Assembly: GCA_964431205.1 (NCBI GenBank)
Contig: CAYSIX010000004.1
Span: forward strand, 1 to 45,158
Reading direction: 5' to 3'
Length of the DNA stretch: 45,158 nucleotides
Origin: CAYSIX01 sp964431205
Lineage (GTDB): Bacteria > Planctomycetota > Phycisphaerae > Phycisphaerales > Phycisphaeraceae
Both the position numbers and the translations under genes were made by a program. Below are positions 34,367 to 41,697 of the stretch, one piece after another (position 1 is the first letter of the stretch; every line of letters starts with the position of its first letter). The notes beneath the pieces were generated by a model. The model searched no databases and was not told the DNA's origin. It saw only the letters and a list, made by a program, of their open reading frames with translations.

Positions 34367-35392
34367 ATGAAGGGTTTGACGACAAGCGTTTTGACGGGGC
34401 TGGCGATGCTCGCGGCGGCGGTCGCCGTGCCGGGCTGCGAGCCGAGCGAGGCGCGCACGGGTTATCCGATGCGGATCGTGGCGACGTGCGGGATGGTCAC
34501 GGACATCGTGCGTCAGGTCGCCGGCGAGCACGCCGAGGTGCACGGGCTGATGGGCGAGGGGGTGGACCCGCACCTGTACAAGCCGACGCGCAGCGACGTG
34601 GCGAAGATCCTCGACGCCGACGCGGTGTTCTACTCGGGCCTGATGCTCGAGGGGCGGATGGCGGACACGTTCGTGAAGGCGGCGCGTCAGGGCAAGGCGG
34701 TGTACCCGGTGACGGAGCTGATCGACGAGTCGTTCCTGCTCGAGCCGCCGGAGTTCGAGGGCCACTGGGACCCGCACGTGTGGATGGACGTCTCGGCGTG
34801 GAGTCAGTGCGTGCAGGCGGTCGCCGACGCGCTGGCCGAGCTCGACCCGTCCCACGCGGACGACTACCGTTCCAACGCCACGCGTTACCGCGACCGGCTC
34901 GCCGCGCTGCACGAATACGTCCAGCGCGTCATCGGCACGATCCCGCAGCCGCAGCGCGTGCTGATCACCGCCCACGACGCGTTCAACTATTTCGGCCGGG
35001 CGTACGGGATCGAGGTGCGCGGCGTGCAGGGGCTCTCGACCGAATCGGAAGCGGGCCTGCAGGACATCACGGCGCTGGTGAGTTTTCTCGTCGAGCGGGA
35101 CATCCGCGCCGTGTTCGTCGAGACCAGCGTCTCGGACAAGTTCGTGCGCAGCCTGATCGAGGGCGCCGCGGCGCGCGGGCACGAGGTCCGGATCGGCGGC
35201 GAGCTGTTCTCCGACGCCATGGGCGCCGAGGGCACCTACGAGGGCACGTACATCGGCATGATCGACCACAACGCCACGACGATCGCCCGGGCGCTGGGCG
35301 GCGAGGCCCCGCCGGGCGGGATGCAGGGCAGGCTCTCCGGCGCACACGCGTCCGACCCCGACGCCCCCGCCGCACACGAGGCCACGCCATGA
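34367..35392 (+). CDS. Metal ABC transporter substrate-binding lipoprotein (MntA/ZnuA family)
   Basis: A 341-residue cluster A-I binding protein. The signal peptide ends in a lipobox VPGC (Cys 24), so it should be anchored to a membrane. The metal ligands expected for Mn/Zn-binding members are seen: histidines in GVDPHLYKPTRSDV, in GHWDPHVWMD and in ITAHDAFNYF, and the C-terminal aspartate in IDHNA. The lack of a long histidine-rich loop favours Mn over Zn. GGAG in the upstream Shine-Dalgarno region supports the ATG at 34367. The stop overlaps the start of the ATPase gene (ATGA). Confidence 0.93.
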   Translation: MKGLTTSVLTGLAMLAAAVAVPGCEPSEARTGYPMRIVATCGMVTDIVRQVAGEHAEVHGLMGEGVDPHLYKPTRSDVAKILDADAVFYSGLMLEGRMADTFVKAARQGKAVYPVTELIDESFLLEPPEFEGHWDPHVWMDVSAWSQCVQAVADALAELDPSHADDYRSNATRYRDRLAALHEYVQRVIGTIPQPQRVLITAHDAFNYFGRAYGIEVRGVQGLSTESEAGLQDITALVSFLVERDIRAVFVETSVSDKFVRSLIEGAAARGHEVRIGGELFSDAMGAEGTYEGTYIGMIDHNATTIARALGGEAPPGGMQGRLSGAHASDPDAPAAHEATP

Positions 35393-36225
35393 TGACCACG
35401 CTCACCCAGGCCATCGCCGACCGCCTGCCCCGCGCCGCCTCCGGCGAGGAGCACCCGTCCGACGCGCCCCTGTCGATCCACGACATGACCGTCGCCTACC
35501 ACCGCAAGCCCGTGCTCTGGGACATCGACGTGGACGTGCCCCGCGGCCAGCTCGTCGGCATCGTCGGGCCCAACGGCGCCGGCAAGAGCACGCTGATCAA
35601 GGCCTGCCTCGAGCTGGTGCCCAAGGCCTCCGGCCGCGTGACCATCTACGGCCAGCCGTACCGCAAGCAACGCGGCCTGGTCGCCTACGTCCCGCAGCGC
35701 GAGTCCGTGGACTGGGACTTTCCCGTCAGCGCGCTCGACGTGGTCACCATGGGCCGCTACGGCAAGATCGGCTGGTGCCTGCCGGTGACCCGCAAGCACC
35801 GCGAGGCCGCCATGCACGCCCTGGAACGCCTCGGCATGGCCGACTACGCCCGCCGGCAGATCAACCAGCTCTCCGGCGGGCAGCAGCAACGCGTCTTCCT
35901 CGCCCGCGCCCTGGCCCAGGAGGCCGACCTCTACTTCATGGATGAGCCGTTCACCGCCGTCGACGCCGCCACGGAAAAAGCCATCGTCCGCCTCCTGCAC
36001 GAGCTCAAGGACGCCGGCAAGACCGCACTGGTCGTCCACCACGACCTCCAGACCGTGCCCGATTACTTCGACTGGGTGATGCTGCTGAACATGCGCGTCG
36101 TCGCCTTCGGCCCGACCGACGAGGTCTTCACCCCCGAGAACCTCCAGCGGACCTACGGCGGAAAGCTGACGCTGCTGGACGAGGCGGCCCACCGCATGGC
36201 CCGGCCGACACGCGCCGCCTCGTGA
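35389..36225 (+). CDS. Metal ABC transporter ATP-binding protein
   Basis: A 278-residue ATPase with Walker A GPNGAGKST, Q-loop YVPQRESVDWDFPV, signature LSGGQQQRVFLARAL, Walker B LYFMDEPF and the switch histidine in VVHHDLQ. The VDWDFP stretch is typical of Mn/Zn importers (MntA/SitB/ZnuC-like). The N-terminal 25 residues precede the usual start of the domain. The start overlaps the lipoprotein gene by ATGA; a second ATG follows directly. Both permease genes lie downstream. Confidence 0.94.
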   Translation: MMTTLTQAIADRLPRAASGEEHPSDAPLSIHDMTVAYHRKPVLWDIDVDVPRGQLVGIVGPNGAGKSTLIKACLELVPKASGRVTIYGQPYRKQRGLVAYVPQRESVDWDFPVSALDVVTMGRYGKIGWCLPVTRKHREAAMHALERLGMADYARRQINQLSGGQQQRVFLARALAQEADLYFMDEPFTAVDAATEKAIVRLLHELKDAGKTALVVHHDLQTVPDYFDWVMLLNMRVVAFGPTDEVFTPENLQRTYGGKLTLLDEAAHRMARPTRAAS

Positions 36226-36262
36226 CCGACCGGACCCGCCCAACGGATCGAGCCCTGAGCGT

Positions 36263-37867
36263 ATGAGTGTGTTGTGTATCAAGCCGGGCGTCGCGTGGCG
36301 GGGTCGCGCGATCGCCGTGCTCATCGCGACGCTCGCGCTGGCGGTCGGCCCGAGCCTGGTGAGCGCTCACGTCGATCCGCCCTCACCCCAGCCCTCTCCC
36401 GGGGGGGGAGGGAGTGAAGCGCGGGTGCCACGGTCGCTCGCGACCGTGCAAAGTGGTGGCGTCGCCCTATCGCTTCCGCCCACGCTGGCGCAGAGCTCAC
36501 GCGAGTCCCTCACCGACACACGCCTCGCCTGGCCCAGCGCCGAGCTGATCCTCCAGACCCTGCTGCTTCGTGACTACAACACCCGCCTGGTCGTGCTGAG
36601 CACCGCGATCCTCGGCGCCGCGGCCGGGATGATCGGCTCGTTCCTGCTGCTGCGCAAACGCTCGCTGATCGGCGACGTGCTCAGCCACGCCACGCTGCCC
36701 GGCATCGCCCTGGCGTTCCTGGTCATGGTCGCCGCCGGCGGGTCGGGCAAGTGGATGCCCGGCCTGCTGCTGGGCGCCGCCGCCGCCGGCCTGCTCGGCG
36801 TCGGCGCCGTCCTGATCGTCCGACGCTTCAGCCGCCTCAAGGACGACGCCGCCATGGGCCTGGTCCTCAGCGTCTTCTTCGGCGCCGGCGTCGCCTTGCT
36901 CGGGATCATCCAGGGCCTGCCCGGCGGCAGCAAGAGCGGGCTCGAGTCGTTCATCTACGGCAAGACCGCCGCCATGGTCTGGAACGACTTCCTGCTGATC
37001 ATCACCGTCACCGCGGCCAGCCTCGTCGCCTGCGTCCTGCTGTTCAAGGAGTTCGCGCTGCTGTGCTTCGACGAGGCGTACGCCCACAGCCAGGGCTGGC
37101 CCGTCACGCTGCTCGACATGCTCATGCTCGCGCTGGTCACGGCCGTGACGGTCATCGGGCTTCAGTCCGTGGGGCTGATCCTGATCATCGCGCTGCTGAT
37201 CACCCCGCCGGCCGCCGCACGCTTCTGGACCGAGGGCCTGCGGACCATGACGCTGCTGGCCGCGACGATCGGGGCGCTCAGCGGGTGGCTGGGCGCGACG
37301 CTCAGCGCCCTGCTGCCAAGGCTGCCCGCCGGGGCGATCATCGTGGTCGTCGCGGCGGCGCTGTTCGTGCTGAGCATGCTGGCCGGCACGTCGCGGGGCG
37401 TGCTGCTGCGCGTCTGGCGGGCGCAGCGGCTGAACCGTCGCGTCGCCGCTCAGCACCTGCTGCGTGCGTTCTACGAGGTGGGCGAGCCGGAAGCCGCCGG
37501 CCGCGACGCCGCGCCGCCCCGCGTCACCGTCCCGTTCGAGCGGCTGCTCGCCGCGCGGTCCTGGTCGGCCGGGCGGCTCCGCCGCCACCTGCGCCGCGCC
37601 CGCCGCGATGGTCTTGTCGAAACCGTGGGCGGCGACGCCTACCGCCTCACCCCCGCCGGCGCCGAGCAGGCCGCCCGACACGTCCGCAACCACCGCCTCT
37701 GGGAGCTCTACCTGATCGCCCACGCCGACGTCGCCCCCAGCCACGTCGATCGCGACGCCGACCAGGTCGAGCACGTCATCGGACCGGAGATGGTCCGTCG
37801 GCTCGAGGCCATGGTCGCCGGCGAATCGCGCGACCGACGCGTCCCGCCCAGCCCGCACGCGATCTGA
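36263..37867 (+). CDS. Metal ABC transporter permease 1 fused to an MntR-like C-terminal domain
   Basis: A 534-residue protein. An N-terminal signal-like helix (AIAVLIATLALAVGPSLVSA) is followed by a low-complexity stretch (about residues 38-65) encoded by repeat-like DNA, then a 7-9-helix permease of the Mn/Zn/Fe family starting RDYNTRLVVLSTAILGAAAG, with LLLRKRSLIGDVLSHATLPGIAL and VGLILIIALLITPPAAARF. After the last helix the cytoplasmic C-terminus (about 400-520) looks like a DtxR/MntR repressor: a winged-helix part ending YRLTPAGAEQAA, then HRLWELYL and DADQVEHVIGPEMVRRLE, which align with the corresponding segments of the nearby MntR. One of the E..EH ligands is aspartate. A regulatory sensor of cell metal level is the simplest idea. 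It is followed 151 nt later by permease 2. Confidence 0.9.
   Translation: MSVLCIKPGVAWRGRAIAVLIATLALAVGPSLVSAHVDPPSPQPSPGGGGSEARVPRSLATVQSGGVALSLPPTLAQSSRESLTDTRLAWPSAELILQTLLLRDYNTRLVVLSTAILGAAAGMIGSFLLLRKRSLIGDVLSHATLPGIALAFLVMVAAGGSGKWMPGLLLGAAAAGLLGVGAVLIVRRFSRLKDDAAMGLVLSVFFGAGVALLGIIQGLPGGSKSGLESFIYGKTAAMVWNDFLLIITVTAASLVACVLLFKEFALLCFDEAYAHSQGWPVTLLDMLMLALVTAVTVIGLQSVGLILIIALLITPPAAARFWTEGLRTMTLLAATIGALSGWLGATLSALLPRLPAGAIIVVVAAALFVLSMLAGTSRGVLLRVWRAQRLNRRVAAQHLLRAFYEVGEPEAAGRDAAPPRVTVPFERLLAARSWSAGRLRRHLRRARRDGLVETVGGDAYRLTPAGAEQAARHVRNHRLWELYLIAHADVAPSHVDRDADQVEHVIGPEMVRRLEAMVAGESRDRRVPPSPHAI
36385..36416 (+). repeat. REP-like inverted repeat inside the permease 1 gene
   Basis: A palindromic C-rich arm followed directly by a G-rich arm (CCCTCTCCC then GGGGGGGGAGGG), of a kind common between genes in many bacteria. 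Here it is read in frame and encodes DPPSPQPSPGGGGSE-type sequence between the signal-like helix and the permease domain. Confidence 0.55.
36429..36448 (+). repeat. Perfect 9-bp stem hairpin inside the permease 1 gene
   Basis: CACGGTCGC, loop TC, GCGACCGTG. It lies 12 nt after the REP-like repeat and is read in frame. Together they suggest insertion of a small repetitive element in the coding sequence. Confidence 0.6.
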
Positions 37868-38018
37868 GCCGGAGACTACAGGAGTTAGAAGGCAGGAGGT
37901 AGAACAACAGCGATCGGAACCAGACACCGGGAACGAGGAACCGCAAACGAGAAACGGGCCCGCTCAGCGGGCGGCACGAAGTGCCCCACGCCCCCGCGCC
38001 CGACGGATCATTCAACCC
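37868..38018. other. Gap between the two permease genes
   Basis: The 151 nt start with a purine-rich CAGGAG/GGAGG stretch and include two adjacent hairpins (37958-37985). No gene is seen. Such a gap is unusual inside an otherwise compact transporter operon. Confidence 0.5.
37958..37985 (+). repeat. Two adjacent small hairpins (REP-like) between permease genes
   Basis: GCCCGC-TCA-GCGGGC (37958-37972) is directly followed by GGCAC-GAA-GTGCC (37973-37985). The tandem layout resembles a REP-type element. It could also be an mRNA structure separating expression of the two permeases. Confidence 0.5.
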
Positions 38019-39386
38019 ATGCTCAGCATCACCTGGACCGCCGGCATCGACAACTGGATCGTCCTGATCGGCGCGATCTGCGCGATGTCCTGCGCCCTGC
38101 TCGGCTGCTTCCTCGTCCTGCGCCAGATGAGCATGATGGGCGACGCGATCAGCCACGCCGTCCTGCCCGGCCTGGCCATCGCCTTCCTCTTCACCGGCAG
38201 CCGCGCCAGCTTCTCCATGCTCGTCGGCGCCGCCGTCGCCGGCCTGCTGACCACCCTCTTCACCCAGTGGGTCCGCGGCTTCGGCAGGGTCGACGGCGGC
38301 GCCGCCATGGGCGTCGTCTTCACCACCCTCTTCGCCATCGGCCTGATCGTCCTCGTCCGCGCCGTCGACCACGTCGACCTCGACCCCGACTGCGTCCTCT
38401 ACGGCGCCATCGAGCTCGCACCGCTCGACCGCGCCGGCCACTACGAGGGCGACCGCTTCATCGAGGCCGCCGTCTTCGGCACGCCCTACCCCCGCGCGCT
38501 TCCGATCCTGCTCGGCGTCCTCGCGCTCAATCTCGCCGTCGTCGGCCTGTTCTACAAGGAGCTCAAGATCAGCTCCTTCGACCCCGAGCTGGCCACCGCG
38601 CTCGGCTTCCACGCCAACGCCATGCACTACCTGCTCATGATCCTCGTCGCCGTCACCACCGTCGTGGCGTTCGAGATGATCGGCAGCATCCTCGTGATCG
38701 CCATGCTCATCGTCCCGCCGGCGACCGCCTACCTGCTGACCGATCGCCTCGGGCCCATGCTCATCCTGAGCATGCTCATCGCCGCCGCCAGCGCCGTGCT
38801 CGGCCACCTCGGCGCCGTGACCCTGCCCGGCCTGTTCTTCGAGGGCGTCGAGGCCACCACCACCGCCGGCATGATGGCCGTCGCCGCCGGCGCCTGCTTC
38901 GCCGTCGCCCTGATCGTCGCGCCGCGTCACGGCCTGCTCAGCCGACTGACCCACCGCGCCGCGCTCGCCCGCGCCCGGGTCCGCGAGGACGCGCTCGGCC
39001 TGCTCTACCGCCTCGACGAGCACGACCGAGCGCCGACCGCCGATGAGCTGATCCGCTTCATGCGCGACGCCGGCAGCGCGCCCGCCGTCGTCGTGCGCCT
39101 CGCCCTGCGACGCCTGACCCGAGACCGCCTGATCACCCGCGACGCCGACGCCGTCCGCCTCGCCGACGCCGGCCGCGCCGCCGCCGCCGACCTCGTCCGC
39201 GCCCACCGCCTCTGGGAAACCTACCTGCACCGCCACCTGGCCCTGCCGATCGACCACGTCCACGGCCCCGCCGAACGCCTCGAGCACGTCACCGACCCCG
39301 ACCTCGCCCGCGCTCTGGCACAATCCATTGGCCACCCAACCACCGACCCCCAGGGCAAGCGCATCACCCCCCGCCGCGAGGCGTGA
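38019..39386 (+). CDS. Metal ABC transporter permease 2 fused to an MntR-like C-terminal domain
   Basis: A 455-residue protein with the permease part first: DNWIVLIGAICAMSCALLGCFLVLRQMSMMGDAISHAVLPGLAI, then FEMIGSILVIAMLIVPPATAYLL, about eight helices in all. The cytoplasmic C-terminus (about 325-455) resembles an entire DtxR/MntR protein without the SH3 domain: a winged-helix segment, then AHRLWETYL and HVHGPAERLEHVTDPDLARA, followed by GHPTTDPQGKRIT. The last piece closely matches GHPDTDPHGDPIP of the separate MntR, and the AE..EH ligand pattern is intact. The ATG at 38019 has only a weak ribosome-binding site. Both permeases carry this tail, so it is not an assembly accident. Confidence 0.9.
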   Translation: MLSITWTAGIDNWIVLIGAICAMSCALLGCFLVLRQMSMMGDAISHAVLPGLAIAFLFTGSRASFSMLVGAAVAGLLTTLFTQWVRGFGRVDGGAAMGVVFTTLFAIGLIVLVRAVDHVDLDPDCVLYGAIELAPLDRAGHYEGDRFIEAAVFGTPYPRALPILLGVLALNLAVVGLFYKELKISSFDPELATALGFHANAMHYLLMILVAVTTVVAFEMIGSILVIAMLIVPPATAYLLTDRLGPMLILSMLIAAASAVLGHLGAVTLPGLFFEGVEATTTAGMMAVAAGACFAVALIVAPRHGLLSRLTHRAALARARVREDALGLLYRLDEHDRAPTADELIRFMRDAGSAPAVVVRLALRRLTRDRLITRDADAVRLADAGRAAAADLVRAHRLWETYLHRHLALPIDHVHGPAERLEHVTDPDLARALAQSIGHPTTDPQGKRITPRREA

Positions 39387-39389
39387 TGC
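39361..39389 (+). terminator. Possible stem-loop at the end of permease 2
   Basis: GCATCAC (39361-39367) pairs with GTGATGC (39383-39389) around the stop codon of permease 2. A TTTTTT run lies some 50 nt further on (39441-39446), after a GCGCGCG stretch, so a terminator function for the transporter operon is possible but weak. Confidence 0.3.
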
Positions 39390-39455
39390 CGAGGGCGCGC
39401 GCACAGACCCGCCGATCCGTCCATCTATAGGGGGCGCGCGTTTTTTGTCAGGAGG

Positions 39456-39476
39456 GGAGGAGTCAGGATGGAAGGA
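39456..39476 (+). repeat. 21-nt repeat, copy 1
   Basis: Matches 39880-39900 at 19 of 21 positions (core GGAGTCAG then ATGGAAGGA). Similar purine-rich wording (CAGGAG, GGCAGGAGG) occurs between the two permease genes near 37880. Confidence 0.6.
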
Positions 39477-39763
39477 GTGGAGGAGACAGAAGACAGAAGA
39501 CAGGAGATTCAACGTTGGAAAGCTGGGAAGCGGGACATGTTGAACCACCTCCTGACACGGGTCACTGGCCCACGGGTCACGTTCGCACGAGCACGCCGGT
39601 CAAAGCAGACCAGTTTCGTGACCAGAACCAGACCAGTTGGCAGACCAGCGGCCCGACCGAAACAGGCAAACGGGCAGGCGACCGAAGCGAGCTCGACTTC
39701 GGACGGCTTGATACGCGAACCCGGGCGATCCCCATGCGGCCCGGACATCGGGTTCTCCCCAGG

Positions 39764-39777
39764 GGGTGACGTCACCC
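39764..39777. promoter_or_regulatory. 14-bp perfect palindrome
   Basis: GGGTGACGTCACCC is a perfect palindrome, with further GGGTGAC-type boxes nearby at about 39786 and 39853. Repeated boxes upstream of the zinc-ribbon gene suggest a regulator-binding region, without a known factor. Confidence 0.35.
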
Positions 39778-39879
39778 TGACAGGGGGGTGACACACCCTA
39801 ACCCCTTTGTGCACTGACACTTGTGCATTCTGCATTGCTCCGGGGGGGGTAGGGGTGACACAGAACAGGAGACAGGAGG

Positions 39880-39900
39880 GAAGGAGTCAGAATGGAAGGA
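39880..39900 (+). repeat. 21-nt repeat, copy 2
   Basis: Second copy of the sequence at 39456-39476; two mismatches. The flanking text is similarly purine rich. Confidence 0.6.
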
Positions 39901-40071
39901 TGCAAGAGGGAAGCAGACAGAGAGCGGGAGGCTCAGATGCGGAGGCCGGCCAATCACCCATTCGCCCAATCACCCGGTCGCCACCTGGCGTCGGGTGCTG
40001 TGCGAATCTCAAGGATGAGGATCGGGCCGACCGATAACGCCTTGCGGGGCGGGCGATGCGGAGAGTGCCTC

Positions 40072-41697
40072 ATGTCGATTCGCTTTCACTGTCAGGCGTG
40101 CGAGGCGCGGGTCAAGGTGCCGGAGGGCACGCGTGGCCGGCGTGTGAAGTGTCCGCGATGCGGGGAGCTGCAGCGGGTGCCGACGGAGGAAGAGGCGTCG
40201 GTGTCGCGGCGATCGGCCGAGCCGGTGGCGGTGGGCGTGGCGGCGACGGGGTCGGCGGAGGGCGAAGCCGAACAGATGAGCGCGGGGGGCACGGCCACGG
40301 CGAGGCGGGCGAAGCGAAACGGCTCGGCGCGGGTGTCGGCGACGCAGGCGGTGGCCGCGGCGGCGGCGGACCACGCACGTCACGAGGCGGCGAATCCGAC
40401 GTCGCCGATCGATCACACGGACGACGCGCTCGAAAACGACGGCGGCGACGGGACCGATCGGGGCCGCGCCTCGGCGGCTTCGCCATTCTCGGCAGACGGC
40501 CATCCCTATCGCGCGGAGCAGAAGCAACGGGAAGAAGAAGACGAAGACGGCGACGAGTCGGACGTGACGGCCGCGGGCCCCAGCGCGCACACGTCGCTGG
40601 AACACGACGATGAGGACGGCTCGGCGGCGGTGCGGGAGCGTCGCGGCAAGCAGAGCCTGGCGGAGCTGGCGCGGATGGCGGTGGGCGAGCACCGGGTGGT
40701 GCGGATGCGGGTGGGGGCCGAGCCCGCGGACGCCGGAACCGAGCCGGCGGCGGTGACGCCCTCGAGGGCCGACCGTGAATGGCGGGACGTGATGGCGGCA
40801 CCGCCGCCGTCGCTGTTCAGCACGGTGACGGACCGGGCGGACGCGTCGACAGGTTCGGTCGAGGAGCCGCCGGGCAACGGCCGGGCGGCGACGGGTGACG
40901 AAGACGAAAGGCAGTCCGCGGCGGAGGCGTCGGAGGCCGCGCAGTCCGCCGAGTTGGCCCACGCGATGGAAGACGATGGCGGCGTGGCGACGACGGACGG
41001 CGTGGAAGCGGCGGCCGGTGACGGGTTGGACAGGAACGGCGTGGCCGGCGGCGCGAGCGTGGACGTCGAGCCAACGATCAAGGCGAAGCCGGCGACGGTG
41101 CCGCCGCCGCGGGCGCTTCCGCTGGGCGGTGAGGCGCGTGGGGGCGGGGCCGACCGTGTGAAAGCGAATGACGAGCCGGCGTCCGCTACGAAGTCGGCGG
41201 AGAAGTCGTCGAGGGTCGGCGCGTCACGGGCCGCGTCGTCGTCGGGATTGCCGTTGAACGGCCGGTGCCACGGCACGCGCACGGCGAAGTCGGCGGTCGG
41301 ACACGGTAGCGCGCCGGCCTCGCCGAAGTCGGCGTCCCCATCACGGGACGAGGCCGCGAACGCGCCGGTCGGCGCCGGTCGGCGTGAACGGCAGATGACC
41401 GTGCTGGCGGTGGCGCTGCGGATGGTGGCGGCGGTGCTGGTGGCCGCGGCGCTGGCGGTGATGTTCGAGGCGCGGCAGGCGGGGTTCTCGTGGCCGGCCA
41501 GCGTCGTGATGCTGCTGATCGGCTGGGCGTTTGTGCTGGGCGTCTGGACGGTGGCGGAGATGGTGGACGCGGCGAGGTCGCCGGCGCCGCGTCGGGCGGT
41601 CTCTCGTGGCAGGGCGGCGTCGGCGGCGTCGGGTGACGCGGCCCGGTCGGCTACACTGCGACCATGGTCGATGCGCGTCCCGGCTTCGTCCGACTGA
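40072..41697 (+). CDS. Zinc-ribbon membrane protein with long low-complexity linker
   Basis: A 541-residue protein with an N-terminal zinc ribbon (FHCQACEARVKVPEG then VKCPRCGELQRVP), a domain very common at the N-terminus of planctomycete proteins. About 400 residues of low-complexity sequence follow, rich in alanine, glutamate, aspartate, serine and glycine, without a recognised fold. The C-terminal part has two membrane helices (VLAVALRMVAAVLVAAALAV and VVMLLIGWAFVLGVW) and a basic tail. The zinc ribbon would be cytoplasmic. The ATG at 40072 is preferred for its GGAGAG and because it starts exactly at the zinc ribbon. Its end overlaps the next gene by 34 nt, so the two may be coupled. Function unknown. 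Confidence 0.75.
   Translation: MSIRFHCQACEARVKVPEGTRGRRVKCPRCGELQRVPTEEEASVSRRSAEPVAVGVAATGSAEGEAEQMSAGGTATARRAKRNGSARVSATQAVAAAAADHARHEAANPTSPIDHTDDALENDGGDGTDRGRASAASPFSADGHPYRAEQKQREEEDEDGDESDVTAAGPSAHTSLEHDDEDGSAAVRERRGKQSLAELARMAVGEHRVVRMRVGAEPADAGTEPAAVTPSRADREWRDVMAAPPPSLFSTVTDRADASTGSVEEPPGNGRAATGDEDERQSAAEASEAAQSAELAHAMEDDGGVATTDGVEAAAGDGLDRNGVAGGASVDVEPTIKAKPATVPPPRALPLGGEARGGGADRVKANDEPASATKSAEKSSRVGASRAASSSGLPLNGRCHGTRTAKSAVGHGSAPASPKSASPSRDEAANAPVGAGRRERQMTVLAVALRMVAAVLVAAALAVMFEARQAGFSWPASVVMLLIGWAFVLGVWTVAEMVDAARSPAPRRAVSRGRAASAASGDAARSATLRPWSMRVPASSD
41652..41657 (+). promoter_or_regulatory. Possible -10 box of the TMTC-like gene
   Basis: TACACT lies inside the 3' end of the zinc-ribbon gene and ends 6 nt before the ATG at 41664. 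This would allow a leaderless transcript in addition to read-through from upstream. Confidence 0.3.

Larger units (their letters stand above)
39387..40071. other. 685-nt intergenic region rich in short repeats
   Basis: No convincing gene is seen. It contains purine-rich repeats, including a 7-bp unit ACAGAAG repeated three times (39487-39507, last copy ACAGGAG), two copies of a 21-nt sequence (39456-39476 and 39880-39900, 19 of 21 identical), several ACCAG-rich stretches (about 39600-39660), a 14-bp palindrome, several GGGTGAC boxes (about 39763-39860) and long G-runs. The Shine-Dalgarno of the next gene is GGAGAG before 40072. Confidence 0.6.

Noticed and set aside
32150..35377. Very long open frame (over 1000 codons) on the minus strand opposite the porin and lipoprotein genes
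   Set aside because: Only its 3' end is mntR. The rest is antisense to genes with clear motifs and has the arginine/alanine-rich composition of G+C-rich shadow frames.
36497..37927. 476-codon minus-strand frame opposite permease 1
   Set aside because: Composition-driven, no motifs, and the plus strand encodes clear membrane helices and a conserved C-terminal domain.
39441..39446. TTTTTT run after GCGCGCG as a classical rho-independent terminator
   Set aside because: The complementary arm is about 40 nt away and simple GC alternation pairs with itself easily; evidence is too weak for a separate call.
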